A DNA stretch of 64,000 bases from assembly GCA_038501625.1 (NCBI GenBank), contig JAZAYU010000010.1:9011380-9075379 (forward strand), given 5' to 3'. Position numbers and translations under genes: made by a program. The notes beneath the pieces are model-generated. The model did not search any database. It saw only the letters and a list, made by a program, of their open reading frames with translations, and was not told where the DNA came from. Shown here piece by piece: positions 10,666 through 20,247 of the stretch (within the stretch, counting starts at the first letter, position 1; each line of letters opens with the position of its first letter). The stretch comes from Corbicula japonica. Lineage: Eukaryota; Mollusca; Bivalvia; Venerida; Cyrenidae.

Positions 10666-12849
10666 ATGGCGGCGGAAGAGGTTAACAATGCAGTCAACGA
10701 AGAAATTTGTTTAACAGTTTCAAACAGTCTTCGCTTCAGTGGGGTTTGTGAAACCCTCCTGAGATGCCATCGATCGAAGGCGCATGTTATGGAAGGTATG
10801 AAGAGGCATCTGTTTGATGTACGAATGCTTTCGACAGGCAGTAGGATCGAAGGGATTGCAACACAGAGTAGCGATGTAGATAATATGATGATAGAGAGAG
10901 ACATCTCGGTGTTTAGGTCAGAAGTGGATTCAAATAGTGTTCCGGGATATGCATTCCTGATGGAGACAACAGATGTTCGACCTGGTTTTACAAAACTTCG
11001 ACTTTTATTAAACGGAAATAACGATCATAATGCGCATCCAGTGACTGTTAAAAAGGTCAAGCACTGTCTAGTGGAAGATTCTGAACATTCTGGAAATTCT
11101 TTATACTTATCAAGTGCAAAATATGGTATGTTTCAAACGCAAATGATGACTGGAACAGATAAATATTCATCATTGGAAAACATATCGACGCATGTTTATA
11201 GTCATGGACCTTGCGCAACAACCGTTTACAAACTTCCTCCTCAAATGGAAAAACCTTTTGAAGCAGACCTAGCTATTGCAGCAGAATGCGTAGATTGGCC
11301 ACTTGACGCAGAAGAGTGGTTTTCAAGAAAACGTACAAAAGGATGGCCGAACAGCGAATTCGTTGCACAAGCAAAACAAATGTCTTGCTTTGTTTTGCCG
11401 ATAGGTGACCCACATTCGAAGACGAATGATCTTGAATGGAGATTCGCTTTCGTGTCCGCAGAAAGAGAGCTCCTGTGGACGTTCAACGATTGTCAGATTC
11501 AATGTTGTATGATTCTAAAACTTCTTAAAACACAATACCTCCAACCAATATCAGATGACCTCAGTTCCTTCCACATAAAAACTGTATTGTTTTGGCTTTG
11601 TGAAGAAAACGGAATTGAAATGTGGACAGTTTCTAACTTGATTTTCTGTGTAGTTTCATGCTTAAAGAGTCTTACACAGAGTGTCAAAACATTATCTTTA
11701 TCTCATTATTTTCTAAGGAAACGTAATTTAATGTTTGGAAAATTTGGAGATGAGAAGGCAAAAAAAGAACTTATAGTTATGTTAGATAAAATTACCGAGG
11801 AACCTGTAAAGTATGTTACTGATTGTGTGAAGAGTCATGTTAACATCTGGCAACAAACATACGGTCATGTTCAAAAAGTGTCGAACTTAAGAAATAAAAC
11901 CGCAGGAGAAGATGCAACGATCCTGCATGAGTGTGAAAAATTACTGAAGCTCATTGAAAGTTTTGAAGTCACAGTTCATGCGTCATATTTGCCTACAACC
12001 ACTGCTAAAATGGGGTCATGTTTGACATATTTACATGATTTAAAGGATATGGACAAAGAAGTTGTTGATACAGCGAAAGCTTTCTGTGAAGCGAGAATAA
12101 GTTTGATGTATTTGGCTCATGAAAGTCTATACTCTCAGCCTATTAGCAAAGAAAGTATTGACACGAATACGATTTTACGTCGTTCGCTGACGTTCTTAAT
12201 GCACGGATCAACTGTAGATGGATTTACTGGTCATATGTACGGGGCAACATTTTTCCTTAAGCTTGGTATTCTAGATAAGCCATACGAAATATTGCAAATC
12301 TTATACCAGCAGAATGTAATTTACTACATTGGAAACCACGGAAACATGGGTTTCATTGATAAGACAACAGCGGAATATTTGGAAAATCCTCCTACAGAAT
12401 ATGTCATCGACAGAAATTCAATAACATATGACATGATATTTGTACGGACAGACAAGAACAGTGTTCCTCAAGGAATGGTATATGAGTGTTCTATGTTATG
12501 TGGAAGAAACAACTGGAACTTTTTAGTCATGCATCCTGTAGTTTATGCAAAATACCTGTATTTTGAGATTGCATTGGCAAGAAATGACATAAAATTGCGG
12601 AACAAGAGCTTAACGCATATGTTCAACGCGATTCAGAACATAACAAAGTACAAGCATGTGGAAGGGATAAACATGCTGGATATTCATAGAGCACTGAACA
12701 TATTAGGGTATTGCTTAAGACGTGTTGGACACTTAGAAAAAGCCATGGAATATTTCTGTTTGTCATTGAAACTAATGCCAAGCGGAAACTCTGCGGCATA
12801 TCATATAGCGATTATGCTAAAGAAAAAACTATCATTAAAGGCAATTTGA
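10666..12849 (+). CDS. Mab-21 domain nucleotidyltransferase, cGAS-like receptor type
   Basis: A 727-aa uninterrupted frame. The N-terminal half matches the Mab-21/cGAS nucleotidyltransferase fold. It has G58-S59 (in 'LSTGSRIEG'), acidic pair D70-x-D72 ('SSDVDNM'), and a third acid D201 in 'FEADLAIAAECVDWP', placed like the third catalytic aspartate of cGAS. The family signature 'AEEWFSRKRTKGWP' (about 215-228) and 'EWRFAFVSAERELL' (257-270) follow. So all metal-binding positions expected for an active enzyme appear to be kept. No cGAS-type zinc-thumb H-C-C-C cluster is obvious. The C-terminal ~380 residues are mostly helical; 675-708 looks like a TPR ('NILGYCLRRVGHLEKAMEYF'). Family knowledge: cGLRs sense dsRNA or DNA and make cyclic dinucleotides for STING, and molluscs have many; other Mab-21 proteins are developmental or catalytically dead. 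Sensing here is inference. The start is the first ATG after a 3' splice site, and intronless coding is common in molluscan members. Confidence 0.88.
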   Translation: MAAEEVNNAVNEEICLTVSNSLRFSGVCETLLRCHRSKAHVMEGMKRHLFDVRMLSTGSRIEGIATQSSDVDNMMIERDISVFRSEVDSNSVPGYAFLMETTDVRPGFTKLRLLLNGNNDHNAHPVTVKKVKHCLVEDSEHSGNSLYLSSAKYGMFQTQMMTGTDKYSSLENISTHVYSHGPCATTVYKLPPQMEKPFEADLAIAAECVDWPLDAEEWFSRKRTKGWPNSEFVAQAKQMSCFVLPIGDPHSKTNDLEWRFAFVSAERELLWTFNDCQIQCCMILKLLKTQYLQPISDDLSSFHIKTVLFWLCEENGIEMWTVSNLIFCVVSCLKSLTQSVKTLSLSHYFLRKRNLMFGKFGDEKAKKELIVMLDKITEEPVKYVTDCVKSHVNIWQQTYGHVQKVSNLRNKTAGEDATILHECEKLLKLIESFEVTVHASYLPTTTAKMGSCLTYLHDLKDMDKEVVDTAKAFCEARISLMYLAHESLYSQPISKESIDTNTILRRSLTFLMHGSTVDGFTGHMYGATFFLKLGILDKPYEILQILYQQNVIYYIGNHGNMGFIDKTTAEYLENPPTEYVIDRNSITYDMIFVRTDKNSVPQGMVYECSMLCGRNNWNFLVMHPVVYAKYLYFEIALARNDIKLRNKSLTHMFNAIQNITKYKHVEGINMLDIHRALNILGYCLRRVGHLEKAMEYFCLSLKLMPSGNSAAYHIAIMLKKKLSLKAI

Positions 12850-13130
12850 CCTTAAACAAAATGTATTGATTGATGAATGAATTGAACAGAATTGGTTTGA
12901 TAAAATCGTCTGTTTCTAAGAGTATAAACACAGTTCTTTATTGCAATGTCTGCATTAAAAATATCTTCTTTTAGCATCTTTCCTATTTTCACAGCGGTCA
13001 TGCAAACATCACTGGCCTTAAATTATAACCCAAATAAATCGTTATAGATTTTGGTAAAATAAAGCTCACGACACGGAAATCATTTTGAAGATGTTTATTG
13101 TATCAGTTGCTTGCATTTTATTTAAATAAA
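12850..13130 (+). promoter_or_regulatory. 3' UTR of the Mab-21-type gene with candidate polyadenylation signals
   Basis: After the TGA, AATAAA hexamers occur at about 13031, 13059 and 13124 on the same strand ('TTTAAATAAAAC' being the last). Any of these could direct cleavage; transcripts would be needed to choose. Confidence 0.4.
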
Positions 13131-13439
13131 ACTTATTTTTCTTACTACACCGACTTTGTTTAGTCCATTCTATTAAACAAAAGCCAAATCCAAGTCGTGG
13201 ACATTGTGTGATTTTCTGCTTATCTCATCAATTTCACAAAAAAATGAAACGTTGTTTTATTATCAAAGATAAAACTTTACGTCAATACACAGGATGTCCC
13301 AAAGAAAGGTAACACTTTCATACCGTTAGAATTTCAATTTAATTTTGGAGCATTTGGATTCAAATACTCACACATAAAAACAAAGGCGTAAGTTTGTATT
13401 GATATCGAAGGAGTGATACAAAGTTTTTAACGTATTGTT

Positions 13440-14010
13440 CTACACCGTTCTGATTGTTTGGTGATAAACTCTTCTAAAGTTGATCGCTTTGCGAACCTCT
13501 TTGTTTGCACGATGGTGGAAGTTATTTAGGAGTTTGCGAATATAAACTTATAAAAGAGCGTAAACGCTCGATCTGTTTCTTTTATTCGAGTCATCGGGTT
13601 CTTGCTGATATCACCCAGGTTCTCCGATTTCGGTAAGCTCATTGTTTTTTCACCATTTTGTTCGACAATGCTATTAGCTTATAGTATCTTTTACGTGTGT
13701 GTGATTTTGCCTGCAACATTGTCGAGTTGATGATGGGTTGGAGCTAATTTACCAAAACAACTGGTACTTGTTTGTTATATGAGAACCATCTGGGGCAAGT
13801 GTGGGGTTGGTTTACCCTAAATTTTGTTTAAATCCCCAGTGGCGAATTGTTTTCCAATGCATGTGGCTAATTGTAATGCCAATATAAATGACTTTCCAAG
13901 GCGGTAACCATACAAGTTATCTCTTTTGTTAATAATCATTGTTTGTGGTGTCTCATTTGAAAGTAATCACTTTATAAACCAGTTCTCTTTTCTTTTCTGT
14001 TTTCTTAGCA
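13440..14010 (+). repeat. dispersed repeat D, copy 3 (extended)
   Basis: It starts with 'TTGGTGATAAACTCTTCTAA', which also begins copy 4 at about 15845. It continues through 'CCTCTTTGTTTGC', 'TTTGCCTGCAACATTGTCGA' and 'CCCCAGTGGCGAATTGTTTT' to 'TTTCCAAGGCGGTAACC'. It shares its upstream part with copy 4 and its downstream part with copies 1 and 2, so the full repeat is at least 550 bp. Confidence 0.6.
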
Positions 14011-15480
14011 TTGTTGGAATGTTGTGTTCATATGGTTTGGCCATGTCAGCCGCAAAATCACTTTCTATAAGTACTTCAGGCACCATTTAGGAATTACCCC
14101 TTGAACATTCGACGATCGATGATTGTGCATGAATTCGCCTGGTTTATACGAGATATGGGTTACTACTTATATCAGATATCGCGCCGGAAACTTCAGTTAA
14201 CCTTTCAGAAATACTACAATATACAGGCAAAATCATAGGATGTTCCTACTCGGGCAGACCACAACTGACATTAAATAGTTCCCATTTTTTTTTCATTTTG
14301 GTGGCATTTAATGGCTAGTATGGCCAAAAAAGGACAATATTAGTATTAGACATGCTTTTACTGACATATTGCTAGCAAATTTATGCCTGGATATGTAATA
14401 TATGAAAAAACTGATCATAGGATGGCATTTATAAAACACTTCGAAGTTCACACAGTGCAGTGAAGAAACAGTGCATCTGTTTCAAGGTTTTTTGTAGATT
14501 GATACAGGACTTACACTTTTCTTGCACGAAATGAACAATACAACACTTGGCATTAAAAGCATTTTAGTTAACCCCTTATCAAATGGTTCCAACCTTTGAC
14601 AATACGATGGTTGTTCAAAAATTAATAGGACTGCGGCTCTACTGTTCACATCGTTTAATATACTTACACGATTTTGCAAGCAATAAATACCTAAACATGT
14701 CTTCTACATACATTGAAAAAATCAATACAAAATTTTAACAAATAACAAATCTGTGAACATTACAGATACTAAGGGGTACGCAACCCGGCGCACGCTAACA
14801 TTCAGCAAAATTTATGACTTTCATGACGTCGCAAAATACATACGAAATGTCACCAGCGTCATTCTTTCTTCAGGCTCTCTTCCATAACCAATTCTCATCT
14901 GTGGTGATCACGCGAGAAAGACAGTGGCGACATTTTCACTATACTCTTGGCGTACATGTATATCAAAATATTTAAGATTTAATGAAATATGAAAAAGCAT
15001 GACTTGCAGTCCTATTTAATTTTGAACAAACCTCGTATTATCTTGTTTACTTTAAGGTTATATCGGAAGACTATTGATAGATCTTAAACCTATGTACATT
15101 CAGTCAAACAGAGCTGTTCCCTAAGATATTTCGTAGAGTAAAATATACGACAACCAACCTATTGAATAAATTTGACATTTTCCATTTTTAGATGGTGATC
15201 GTGGTTAACATTTCAAAACGTGCTCTCTTTTCTAGAGCTTTTAAAGAGTGTTAAAGATTTCAGTGATCGTAATATTTGCGTAACAGAAAAACGTTTAATT
15301 TATGAACAATTAAGAAAAGCCAGATTTATTTCAAAAATACATGTTGTGAAGTGTTCATTACTGCAACAAGGTATTTCTCAGCCAGTGATTTATGGAGATT
15401 TAATTTATAAACTAGAGAATATAAAAGGCAACATTATTTTCTTAACGTTATTTGTATAATCAGTAAATTAAAAAAGAAAG
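14011..15480. other. intergenic stretch, nothing recognised
   Basis: No gene or clear mobile-element end was recognised. The open frame at 15220-15459 (79 codons, +) is AT-rich, has no family resemblance and runs up to the minisatellite. Confidence 0.4.
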
Positions 15481-15843
15481 GTTACAAACAAGATACTCTA
15501 CTGCGCTCTGCATGTTACAAAAAAGATACTCTACTGCGCTCTGCATGTTACAAAAAAGATATTCCGCTGCGCACTTTATGTTACAAAAAAGATACTCTAC
15601 TGCGCTCTTCATGTTACAAACGAGATATTCTACTGTGCTCTGCATGTTACAAACAAGATATTCTACTGCGCTCTGCATGTTACAAACAGGATATTCTACT
15701 GCGCTCTGCATGTTACAAACAGGATATTCTACTGCGCTCTGCATGTTACAAACAAGATATTCTACTGCGCTCTGCATGTTACAAACAAGATATTCTACTG
15801 CGCTCTGCATGTTACAAACAAGATATTCTACTGCGCTCTGCAT
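15481..15843. repeat. 33-bp minisatellite, 11 tandem units
   Basis: Eleven contiguous 33-bp units (363 bp exactly) contain 'GTTACAAACAAGATATTC' followed by 'TACTGCGCTCTGCAT'. The 5'-most four units carry AAA-to-ACA and other substitutions, whereas the last units are nearly identical. This fits recent expansion or homogenisation at the 3' side. Because the period is a multiple of three, both strands stay open for more than 110 codons without being genes. Confidence 0.95.
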
Positions 15844-16135
15844 GCTTGGTGATAAACCCATCTACAGTTGATCATAACCTCTTTGTTTGCTCAACAGTGG
15901 CAGAAGTTTAAGAGTTTATGAAGGTTAATAGGAAAAATCTTGAAAAAGAACCTAAAAGCATGATCTAATTCTCATATTTCTGACATAGTGCTCTTGCGGT
16001 TTTTTTTACTAAAGGAGCTCGGTAACCACATTTCGCTTGTAACTATTATAAGCTTCTTGTGTTTTGTATGTTTATGTGCTTTTGCATGCAACCATATCGA
16101 GATGATTGGTGGGTTGTAGCTAATTCATCAAGACA
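15844..16135 (+). repeat. dispersed repeat D, copy 4
   Basis: 'CTTGGTGATAAACCCATCTA' directly abuts the minisatellite and aligns with 13448. The copy then follows 'CCTCTTTGTTTGCTCAACAG', 'GTGCTCTTGCGG' and 'TTTTGCATGCAACCATATCG' before running into unrelated sequence. Confidence 0.6.
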
Positions 16136-16229
16136 ACTTGTACTAAGTTGTTTATACAAAGACCTATATCAATATTATATGTCTTTGGTTTTAGTTTATT
16201 GTTTTGGGAACATGTGGTAAAAAATATAC

Positions 16230-17096
16230 TTGAGGCAGACTTTAACCTCTTAAACACAGTTGTGACCTTGACATTCAAAGAATGATAATGGTTCTTAGCT
16301 GTGGCACTCCAGGTAGGGTGGAAATTTGTAAGGGAAATTATGCATTGCATTATAAGTATTGCTTCTGGCATTGAAGTTTCATGATATAAAGCATAAGAAA
16401 TCAACACATCCTTAAATATGATTCTTTGTAATGAAATTAATGAAATATACATTTGTGCCTGGTTTGATACTTACCCCACCTTTATACCTAATCTCTTCAA
16501 AGTTTGAAGATGATTTCTTTCACTTTGTTTAAATACACTTTTGTGTTGAATGCTTTTGATTTTCTTCTTGACAAGTACACAAGCTTAAAGAAAAACTGTT
16601 TTCTTAGAAATTATATATAAAAAAATTGCTTGTTTTACCTCCGGATACAGTTTCAGACAACATCCTCCTGTGGGATTGAAGACATTACAATTAGCCACTC
16701 AAGAGTGATGGCCCTTTGAATGGTTGGGTATGGACAAAAACAAAAACAACAAGGAGAAATTTGTTTCACTTCTTGCAATTTAATCATCTGCTAGTTCAAT
16801 CTGGGATAAAGTTTCAGATCAGCCTCCTGTGGGATTGGAGACATAACAATTTGCCACCAAGAGTGATGGCCCTTTGGGTATGGACAAATAAAAAAAAAGA
16901 AGAAATTCGTTTCAATGTTTGCAATTTATTGAATATGTTAAGTACAAGTAAACTAAAATGACAAATAGCAGACAACAACTGATGAATGTATTAAATAAAA
17001 TGATGATCAAATGATGATAATTGTATTTCTGTTTATTAAAACTTGAATCAGATAAAAAAGGTGCCATTTGCAGTTTATTGATATGAATTATCCCTT
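16230..17096 (+). repeat. ~860-bp dispersed repeat R, copy 2
   Basis: This is a direct-orientation partner of 9508-10362. It contains the same internal duplication ('CCTCCTGTGGGATTG' at about 16664 and 16823) and the same terminal 'GAATTATCCCTTT'. The two copies flank the Mab-21-type gene at a distance of ~6.7 kb. Local open frames (16120-16452 on -, 16716-16961 on +) are not conserved between the copies. Confidence 0.8.
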
Positions 17097-17265
17097 TAAT
17101 CCATATATACGACCTTTAAGCCATCTGATCTGGATATGCACTTTGCTTTTAAGTAAAAAATAACCAAAAGAATCTAAAAGCAAACAGGTTGGATCCTGAT
17201 CAGACAGCACATATCTACACTGTTTGCATATGCGATAATGGCACACATATGAAGTACAGGGCTAT
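17097..17265. mobile_element. family P MITE, degraded
   Basis: Recognisable P segments are 'CATCTGATCTGGATATGCAC', 'AAATAACCAAAAGAATC', 'GGATCCTGATCAGACAGCAC' and 'TACACTGTTTGCATATGCGA'. Both termini are eroded. This is the left-most P copy in the window. Confidence 0.6.
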
Positions 17266-17399
17266 GTAAATACATGTATCACCCACCCAGTCTAATAAAT
17301 TTAAAAGAAACAACATTATGAACAGTATTAATAAGGTCAATCAATATAAGAGTCATTAGGATTCTCTGACTTAATAAAGATTACAGTGTAGATCCAGAT

Positions 17400-17775
17400 C
17401 AGGCTGCAAAGATTTGCAGGCTGATCTAAATTTACACTGGTTGTACGTGAGATAATCTTTAGAGGCTGATCTAAATTTACACTGGTTGTACGTGAGATAA
17501 ACTTTGCAAGCTGATCTAAATTTACACTAGTTGTACGTGAGATAGACTTTGCAGGCTGATCTAAATTTACACTGGTTGTACGTGAGATAAACTTTGCAGG
17601 CTGATTTAAATTTACACTGGTTGTACGTGAGATAAACTTTGCAGGCTGATCTAAATTTACACTGGTTGAACGTGAGATAAACTTTGCAGGCTGATCTTAA
17701 TTTACACTGGTTGTACGCGAGATAGACTTTGCAGGCTGATCTAAATTTACACTGGTTGTACGTGAGATAAACGTG
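17400..17775. repeat. 45-bp tandem array derived from a family P arm
   Basis: About eight 45-bp units read 'AGGCTGATCTAAATTTACAC', then 'TGGTTGTACGTGAGATAAAC', then 'TTTGC'. The unit resembles the P right arm ('GGCTGATCTGGATCTACACT' then 'GGTCGCACATG'). This looks like part of a MITE amplified as a minisatellite. The period is a multiple of three and leaves an antisense open frame of 102 codons with no protein likeness. Confidence 0.85.
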
Positions 17776-17779
17776 GTAT

Positions 17780-18260
17780 CCCGCGGAGTACATGTTTAAC
17801 ACCTTCAGAATTGGTAAGTTTTCATCACATAACATACATTCTAAAAATGGAAATATTTAATTGTCATGTTAACTTCTTTTCAATAATAACATAATAATTT
17901 ACTAAATATGGTTTTAGTAAATGACAATGATTAAAAAGTATGAGGTAATTTAGCAAATGTAGTGTGAACTGCAGTATAATCTTCAAAATCCCTCACTTTT
18001 CATACAAGCCTCCAAATAAAGAAAACTATAATACATCCACAGATTTTTGGCACCAGAACTACAGAACTCTAGAAAAATCAGTTTAAATTTGGTAATTCAC
18101 ATTTTTTTCTTAAAAGGAATACGTTCGGCTGGTTATAACATGGGTTTAAATGATTAAGTATGTCTTATTTTAAAGAAATTTTATTCTAGTTAGGTTGATG
18201 TTCATAACTCTTAAGTCCTCAGAGCAGATTTTGTGACATTTATGACCAGTGTAGACCCTG
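17780..18260. other. AT-rich stretch, nothing recognised
   Basis: No exon, RNA gene or transposon end was seen between the 45-bp array and the next Q element. Confidence 0.4.
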
Positions 18261-18264
18261 GGTT

Positions 18265-18406
18265 GAAGGTTATAAAACTGAGCATGGAAACCAGTCTCAA
18301 ATCTCAAGCATCTGATTGGCTGAAATGGCGACCAGTAGCCATTTCAGCCAATCAGATGCTTGAGATTTGAGACTGGTTTCCATGCTCAGCTTTATAACCT
18401 TGGGCA
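18265..18406. mobile_element. family Q hairpin MITE, intact
   Basis: Two ~65-bp arms are almost perfectly complementary around a tiny loop ('GCGACCAGTAGCC'). The left arm runs 'GGTTATAAAACTGAGCATGG' to 'CTGATTGGCTGAAATGGC'. The right arm mirrors it and ends 'TTTATAACCTTGGGCA'. Each arm holds a CCAAT box (ATTGG/CCAAT). This is an A-type (TTATAA end) copy. Confidence 0.9.
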
Positions 18407-18529
18407 CTGATCAACCCGTGCAGTCTGTACAGTCTTATCAGGATCTCCACTGTTCCCATTTTATTAACAATTCTAAAAATAAAAAATAAATTTTTGCAAA
18501 TACATTCCTTTGAATAATGAATGGACTGG

Positions 18530-18768
18530 TTAACCCTTTCCTCCATATACACACCTTAATGGCATGGGCGAACAGTGTAGATCCAGATCAGTTGGCACAT
18601 CCATGTCATCTGATTAGGATCTGCACTGTTAGCCTTTTGATTTATTTGGTTATTTCTGATTAAAAGTGAACAAGGCATATCCTGATAAGACAACACAGAT
18701 GTGCCTGCTGATCTGGATCAACGCTGGTCCCATATGTGTAAAAAGGTGTATATGGAGTAATGGGTTAA
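18530..18768. mobile_element. family P MITE, full length, TTAA both ends
   Basis: A 239-bp element bounded by TTAA on each side, with termini 'TTAACCCTTTCCTCCATAT' and 'ATATGGAGTAATGGGTTAA'. It is one long inverted repeat, and each half is itself an inverted repeat ('AGTGTAGATCCAGATCAG' against 'TCTGATTAGGATCTGCACT'). TTAA flanks and CCC...GGG ends suggest a piggyBac-type mobilising enzyme (inference). Confidence 0.85.
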
Positions 18769-18887
18769 AATTGATTGAAAGTTAAAGTCCATTACCTAGA
18801 TTCAGTGAGAAAAGAGCTAACTCATAAACAAAAAAACGACATCAAGGGCTCAACAAATAACTGACATCTATCTCCTATAAGCTCTTT

Positions 18888-19120
18888 ATCTCAAGGGGTC
18901 TGACTTATATCCCATTGACAACCAGTGTAGATCAAGATCAGCCTTCACATTAGTGCAATCTGATCGGGATCCACACTGGTTACCTTTGGTAAGCAATAAC
19001 CTAACGAATCAAGAAATATATAGTGTAGATTCTGTTCAGATGTCTCGGATGTGCAGGCTGATATAGAACTACACTGGTCCCACCTGTGATAAAAGTGGTA
19101 TTCATGGGGTAAAGGGTTAA
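18888..19120. mobile_element. family P MITE, one end degraded
   Basis: The right end 'GGGGTAAAGGGTTAA' is intact and the left end is eroded. The two internal hairpins are recognisable: 'ACCAGTGTAGATCAAGATCA' against 'TGATCGGGATCCACACTGGT', and 'GTGTAGATTCTG' against 'GATATAGAACTACACTGG'. Confidence 0.75.
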
Positions 19121-19130
19121 TATTTCATAT

Positions 19131-19316
19131 ATACCGTCATTGTTCGAATATAAGCCGCACTCATGTATAAGCCGCACCCCCATAAACCTGATGGAACAGA
19201 TGAAAATGGCTTAATGCAATGTATAAGCAGCCAAACCTGTGTATTAGCCGCACCCCCAACATTTTACTGCCAAATTCTGGAAAAAAGTGCGGCTTATATT
19301 CAGACAATGACGGTAT
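19131..19316. mobile_element. MITE with ~28-bp TIR (ISL2EU-like ends)
   Basis: The left end reads 'ATACCGTCATTGTTCGAATA' then 'TAAGCCGCAC'. The right end reverse-complements to 'ATACCGTCATTGTCTGAATA' then 'TAAGCCGCAC'. The flanks are TA-rich, compatible with a TA duplication. 'TACCGT...ATAAGCCGCAC' ends are typical of a widespread animal DNA-transposon group; ISL2EU is my best guess. The interior is non-coding. Confidence 0.8.
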
Positions 19317-19319
19317 ATT

Positions 19320-20245
19320 AACATTTAGTCCCTGAAAAATGTTTGTCAAATTTAAATTAAATACAATTTTGGAAAAAAAAATTCTGCCTTATTACATGAC
19401 CCATTATTATAAAGTGTTCAGTACTCAAGAAATAATGCTTAAATTTTATTTTTAAAATTCTGTATCATTTAAGAAATAGACATGTATACATGGCCACTCA
19501 GTATTTCAAAAGAAACAAATTAAACAACAGTCAAGACATTGGATTAGGTGGATATTATGTAGGCTTAAGAATCTGGAATCTGTAAATACAACTTATCACA
19601 AAACCATACATTTTATTCTTCATAAACAAACCAAAACCTTTACTCTATGGGGTAGGAATATTTTGTTTTATTTATTTCAAATATTACAAGCAGCACCCAA
19701 AGAGTCAATTTTAAGTTGTGTTTGGTTCAAATGTATTTTTATATAGGCATATTTATGTAAAAAAAATGGTATTGGGATGTCTTGATGTAATAAGTGATGG
19801 TGACCATCATTTTTTAGTTCGAAGTCAACCATTTAACTATAAACAGAAAAGATTGAAAAAATACTAATATCAAATATTACATGGGGCACGTCACGGGAAA
19901 AGGTACCTTCGGACAGTTGTTGTCAATCTTTGAAATGACGTCATAAATTTGAGCAGACGACATTATTTATGATGCATTTCGCAGTAAAAATACCATTTTA
20001 TTGTTAAAAGGTGTAACAAAATCACATTTTAGTTATAAGAAATTGATTTATAGTTGTACGTTCTTTCTAAATTTAGTAAAAACTAAACTATCACTAAAAA
20101 AGACCAATGGTACCTTTTCCCGTGATGTGCCCCATATGAGCCATGCCTTGCAAAAATCTGTCTTTGGCTATATTTTCAATATTTTTAGCTGTTGATATTT
20201 TGAGAAAGAAATAACAATTTTCTTTCATTTTTCCATAACTATCAT
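19320..20245. other. intergenic, nothing certain
   Basis: No gene was recognised. A ~20-bp inverted match exists between 'GGGGCACGTCACGGGAAAAG' (about 19883) and 'TTTTCCCGTGATGTGCCCC' (about 20115). They could be TIR-like ends of a ~255-bp element (19880-20135). Both outer flanks show CATATG or CATGGG-like sequence, and the target duplication is unclear. Confidence 0.4.
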
Positions 20246-20247
20246 GG

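Noticed and set aside
10629..11687. Antisense frames 10629-10904, 11241-11486 and 11499-11687
   Set aside because: Shadows of the Mab-21-type coding region.
15460..15871. Overlapping long open frames on both strands (133 and 119 codons)
   Set aside because: Produced by the 33-bp minisatellite, whose period is a multiple of three; the encoded 11-residue repeat is monotone and there is no gene context.
16120..16452. 110-codon antisense frame in repeat R copy 2
   Set aside because: The corresponding region of copy 1 is not open, so the frame is not conserved.
15481..17775. CRISPR array
   Set aside because: The repeats are contiguous with no unique spacers, and the context is eukaryotic.
17527..17835. 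102-codon antisense frame with a 15-residue repeat
   Set aside because: Artefact of the 45-bp tandem array derived from a family P arm.
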